Below are positions 60,597-64,000 of a stretch of 64,000 bases of DNA, piece by piece. The DNA is from Paragordius varius (taxonomy: Eukaryota > Nematomorpha): NCBI GenBank assembly GCA_964247055.1, contig OZ176055.1, positions 7,316,001 through 7,380,000 on the forward strand, given 5' to 3'. A model generated the notes under the pieces. That model searched no databases. It had not been told where the DNA came from and was given only the letters and a program-made list of their open reading frames with translations. The translations under genes were made by a program, and so were the position numbers. Each line of letters starts with the position of its first letter. Positions within the stretch are counted from its first letter, which is position 1.

Positions 60597-62501
60597 TGTG
60601 TGCAAAAAAGGGTCATTTTGATTTACGAAAAATGTTTTTATGAGATAGCTTATGACCAGCTTATTCATTTGCCGAAAAAAATTTTATTTGTTGACAACCT
60701 AGTTTTTGAAATATTGAGAGAAAATCGAAATCGGGCAAAAAGAAAATTAAGAATAATTATGGATAATTCAAAAAATAATGTTAAAATTTGAAATATTATG
60801 GTTTATTATCATTTTAGGAGATAATAGCCTAAAATCATATAGTTTGTGTTTCTATATTTCAGGTCAAAAGATGGCGTTTTTCTTTTATCACACTTAAAGA
60901 CAAAATAAATTAATGAAACTATATTAAAATATTTTTTCAATTATTTACTACCTAAACTCAATATTAAAATCTCATTCATATTTTATTCAGTAAAATAAAC
61001 TTTTATATCAAAATAACCAAAAATATTGTTTTTATTTTTGAATTTTTTTGTCATCTGGTTTATTAGTGTATTAAAAATTTATACTGTTTTATTTTGGGTT
61101 CTCACATGATGACGAATTATTAAGTATATAATTTATGCAAAATAGGATATAAAAGTAGTGGAATATCAACCAACACATACAATTTCCTGTAACATCTGTT
61201 TTATAACAAATTAATATTTGTATTGGGATTTGTACGGATTGTTGGTTGATATTCCACTTTCATAAATTATATACTTAATAATTCCTAATCATGTGAGAAT
61301 CCAAAATAAAACAGTATAAGTTTTTCATACACCCATAAACCAGATGACAAAAAAATGCAAAAATAAAAAAATATTTTTGGTTTTATTTTGATATAGAAGT
61401 TTATTTTACTGAATAAAATATGAATGTTAAGACTTTATATTGAGTTTAGGAAGTAAATATAATATAGTTTCATTAAATTTATTTTAAGGATAAAAGAAAA
61501 ACGCTATCTTTTGACCTGAAATTTTATAGAAAAAAAACTATATGATTTTAGGCTATTTATATAATGAAATTATCTCCTAAAATGATAAATAATCATAATA
61601 TTTCAGATTTTATCATTATTTTTTGAATTATCCTTAATTATCCTCGATTTTCACTTTCTGCCCGATTTCGATTTTCTTTCAATATTTCAAAAACTAGGTA
61701 GTCAACAAATAAAAATTTTTTCGGCAAAGGAAATCGCTGGTCATAAGCTATCTCATTAAAAAAAATTTTTTTGTTAAAAATTTTTTTGTACACAGTGTAT
61801 ATAGTGGTAAAATTTGGGTTCAAAAATGTGATTTTGTCATTTTGGTTATGTATATTAAATATTATTCATTTTCTTAAAGTTTTAACTTATAAGTTCACAC
61901 AACTTTATTCAAAAACATATGATTTATTCGGTACCTGAGGTGTATATATAAAATAAAGCGCTAAATTTTAAATCTATAGTTTAAAATTAAAATAAGGTTT
62001 ATAATTAGCAAAATATAAATGTAATGTTATCTAATTTTATAATTAAAAAATTATGAGGCTATGCCCAAAAACCAATTGTTTCATTTATACAAAATTGTTG
62101 CCTTAGCATACACAAATTTTTATTAATTAAAATTATATTTTAAATATCTGATTTTCCATTCTCGCTTTACTTTGTAAATGTCGAACCTTAATAAATCACT
62201 GACTTAAAATTTATCTATTTACTAATATGTTTGATTACAAAAATATTTTATATGGGAAATTCCCAAAAACAGCTAACATCGTGAACCACAAATTTTTCTG
62301 ATTGTGAAGATTGGTGACATCCTTTAATAAAAAATGCGAAAATTAAAAAAAAACCATATTTTAAATTAACAAATAATCATTATTTTTTAATATATGTATA
62401 AATTTGATTTTTAAAATTAACCTTCTTTCTTACATTAGATTACGATCCCTGAAAATGTTGGGATTATTAAATATTTTGGTGGTTACGGACCCCATCCATA
62501 A
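50701..62501 (+). CDS. Secreted protein of unknown family, paralog 2 (162 aa, 5 exons)
   Basis: Exons 50701-50779, 51606-51695, 57504-57602, 60367-60524, 62439-62501, with the same lengths and phases as paralog 1 and all splice sites intact. Same signal peptide (MNLYAMSIGIMIMLALFPEA), same five Cys and identical CANCVFGGVTTGC. The sequons are N48-Y-S and N88-I-T, so the second has shifted by two residues. Residues 57-112 differ at 22 positions (for example K62E, T67Y, G69R, E100K, E102N), residues 113-142 at none, and the tail at five (P153K, T155F, R158Y among them), ending GGYGPHP. Charge becomes more positive in the variable part. No sign of pseudogenisation. Confidence 0.88.
51022..51221. 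mobile_element. Probable hAT-type MITE in intron 1 of paralog 2
   Basis: Starts CAGGGATGTCCAGCACGC and ends GTGTTGGACTCCCCTG, inverted repeats of CAGGGRTGTCC type. Paralog 1 keeps only the left part (CAGGAATGTCCAGCACAC, about 33053). Target duplications are not clear. Confidence 0.6.
52692..53715. repeat. Inverted duplication in intron 2 of paralog 2
   Basis: About 175-base arms: 52692-52864 and its inverse 53542-53715, both containing AACAAGAGCTATATGGTATA in opposite sense. Paralog 1 has the segment once (about 38060-38240). The loop holds R2-type sequence (AGTCAACGTGACCTGTG, GAAGACGATATTTAGC) and a GGGGTATATTTGGATACCCC palindrome. Confidence 0.75.
54056..54596. mobile_element. R2 MITE with TTAA target duplication
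   Basis: Inserted in intron 2 of paralog 2 between two TTAA (54052-54055, 54597-54600). Paralog 1 has a single TTAA at 38456-38459. Ends TTGGATACAACACATTC and TTTGAATCGAAGTG. TTAA targeting is characteristic of piggyBac-like transposition. About 541 bp, no coding. Confidence 0.75.
54937..57132 (+). mobile_element. hAT transposon in intron 2 of paralog 2
   Basis: Ends TAAGGTGACCAGACGTCCCG and TCTGGTCACCTTA. Perfect 8-bp target duplications GTTATGAG (54929-54936, 57133-57140). Paralog 1 has the single GTTATGAG at 38768-38775. Transposase remnants on the plus strand: BED-like CSLCAGGIHIAHVGKHDITK at about 55400, then TKAKAFVCNVLSPHAFAQIQ and LFPTLIRYFDPTGVKIK (55660-55845). Later pieces are badly broken. 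Clean ends suggest a fairly recent insertion of an already defective copy. Confidence 0.9.
59993..60199. mobile_element. M1 MITE, copy 4 (intron 3 of paralog 2)
   Basis: Starts TACCAATTACAGTTCAAATT with three to four subrepeats and has a shortened right arm ending GAACCGTAAATGGAC. Left TA at 59991-59992; the right TA is mutated to TG. Paralog 1 lacks it (ATACTATTAATAAAAAGAGT near 41735). Confidence 0.8.
60594..61797. mobile_element. Long foldback element F1
   Basis: Two arms of about 580 bases in inverted orientation with a loop of about 60 bases near 61180-61240. Outer ends CATTGTGTGCAAAAAAG and TTTTTTTGTACACAGTG (CACTGTGTACAAAAA inverted), flanked by TA within a (TA)n tract. Inner arm ends are GGAATATCAACCAACA and its inverse. 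Short frames in the arms lack motifs. TA targeting and the CAYTGTGTRCAAAAA termini suggest a Tc1/mariner-type non-autonomous element. Unit 1 has no copy at the equivalent (TA)n (42115-42134). Confidence 0.82.
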
Positions 62502-62872
62502 ACAAACATAGGCTGGAATGTTTGTTTCTATTCTATTTACTTTATTAATATAATATACTAATTAAATTAACAAATGCACACTCTATTGAATACAAATTAG
62601 TATAATTTTTTTTTCAAAAATTCAATTTATAAATTTTAATGTAGTTCAATTTATTATTTGGCACGGGGCATATTTATTATGTATTCATATTTCATATATT
62701 TAACACATTTCGACAAAAATGGGGGTCTTAAATAAATGTTTTGAATTGTATATTATTCGATAGCCGAAACCTGCATTAAATGAATATTGAAATGATTTAT
62801 GCGGTTAAAATACTCGAAAAGAAGCTTTTACTTTTCTACTATTAGCCCAACACAAAAAAATTGCTTCATATT

Positions 62873-63866
62873 AGGTGGAATTGAAAAAATTTAACATAAC
62901 AAAATATTGTTAATATTTACCAGATAACATTAAACGCAAAATGTAACTGATCTACATTTTTTGAAAAGATTAAGTAATCCCACTTTGAGGTCATATTGAA
63001 CCAAATATAACTTTTTTGGAAAATTTTTTAAAATATATTTTATATACACAATGTCCACATTTATGCTGAATTATTCATTAATTTTGGTTAATACAAAATA
63101 TTAAAATTAAACTGTTTTTTCCTTGTACTTGTTTATGGACAAAATTTGTTTTAAAACACACACTCATCAACAATATGTGAATGAGCCAACTTATAAATGT
63201 GCATACTGTATTATCCTATAAAGTTAAAGTTTACCCAATATATCGGGTTTAAAAAATAAGCCTTATAGAAAAAGAGAAATCTCAGACCAAGTTTGCTTCT
63301 TTGAATAAATATCTATTAATCAGTACTGTCTTGATAGGGGTATTCAGTCTTTCGGGAGAAAATTTTATTTCCATCCTTATAAATCTTTCTTTCCCCTGGT
63401 CTTCCTCTCACCTTTTTATCAATTCTTAGTTTCAAATATAAAACTTCTATCCTTGAAAAGGTTAAATGTTTCTCAAGTAGACATACATCCCACCCTTCAA
63501 GAATTTTCGTTCAAATAGTAATTAGCATATAATTTTTACCAAACATCCATCATTTGCAAAATAAATATTTTTATCTACGCACTATCATGCGAAAAAATTC
63601 TAATAATTTACCAGAAGATTCTGTCAATCTTTTTTATAAACATACTCTATACAATTTTTTTTGTTTAGATTTCTGTATTTGTATAAAAACAATTTATTTG
63701 ATGGTTTCAAATAAATTGTTTTTAATACGATTATAATATCCTTTGATTATGCTGCTTGACTAATATATGGCTGCCAAATATGGCTGAGTTTCGTTAATGA
63801 TATCATTTTCTATTTTTCATTAAAGTTTTAAAAAATTTTATGTTTTGGGTCCTGCTTTAAGGTTTG

Positions 63867-63902
<36 letters not shown>

Positions 63903-64000
63903 AGATATTTTATGCAGGCCGCAGCTTAGTGCCATCCTATTTTTTTTAATATCCAGTAATATTATTTGCACAGTTTACTCCAATAACATCGTAACTTATC
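62873..64000. other. Right flank, nothing recognised
   Basis: AT-rich sequence beyond the second duplication unit, with a (TA)n tract at about 63869-63898. Small frames such as 63554-63736 show no motif. Confidence 0.45.

Larger units (their letters stand above)
50513..62872. repeat. Segmental duplication, unit 2
   Basis: Tandem, same orientation as 32478-44297, about 6.2 kb downstream. Specific inserts: inverted duplication 52692-53715, R2 MITE 54056-54596, hAT 54937-57132, M1 59993-60199 and foldback 60594-61797. It lacks the intron 1 hAT of unit 1. Confidence 0.93.

Noticed and set aside
1-64000. CRISPR arrays, bacterial operons, tRNA or rRNA genes
   Set aside because: No regularly spaced palindromic repeats, no clustered prokaryotic-style genes, and no tRNA or rRNA core motifs noticed. 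The spliced genes mark the DNA as eukaryotic.

Overview
The window is AT-rich eukaryotic nuclear DNA. Spliced genes, BED-type hAT transposases, a mariner, Helitrons and a Ty3/gypsy relic point to an animal. I cannot name the species. The strongest lineage clue is very short introns (23, 32 and 34 bases) inside conserved genes. Such introns occur in a few reduced or fast-evolving animal groups (mesozoans, some myxozoans, appendicularians), but none of these is demonstrated here.

Layout. 1-10400: no host gene recognised; one non-autonomous Helitron (867-4329) and AT-rich filler. 10480-11790: a decayed mariner split by a MITE (family M1). 12486-22357: the best-supported host locus, two divergent genes. 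RPA2 (replication protein A 32 kDa subunit, minus strand, 7 exons, 271 aa) and FPGS (folylpolyglutamate synthase, plus strand, 14 exons, 639 aa) start 342 bases apart and probably share a promoter region. 22688-25285: a hAT transposon with a decayed BED-finger transposase. 26147-31530: a hairpin MITE and several Helitron copies of different ages. 32478-44297 and 50513-62872: two copies of a tandem segmental duplication, each carrying an intact five-exon gene for a 162-aa secreted protein of unknown family. Promoter, exons, introns and 3' region are all shared. Between them (44560-50310) is a nest of mobile elements: a hAT relic, and a gypsy relic split by a second hAT that itself hosts Helitron copies. 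62873-64000: nothing recognised.

The two duplicated blocks act as empty-site controls for each other. At least four insertions (two hATs with 8-bp target duplications, a TTAA-flanked MITE, an M1 MITE) and probably a long foldback came after the duplication. The secreted paralogs differ by about 33 amino-acid replacements against about 9 purely synonymous codon changes (hand count). The replacements concentrate in residues 57-112, while residues 113-142 are unchanged, the pattern expected of a diversifying secreted factor.

Other highlights: M1 sits on the 5' splice site of one FPGS intron, where its TA target duplication regenerates the donor GT, and six bases from the 3' splice site of one RPA2 intron. 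All coordinates and counts come from reading by eye; no alignment or database search was run.
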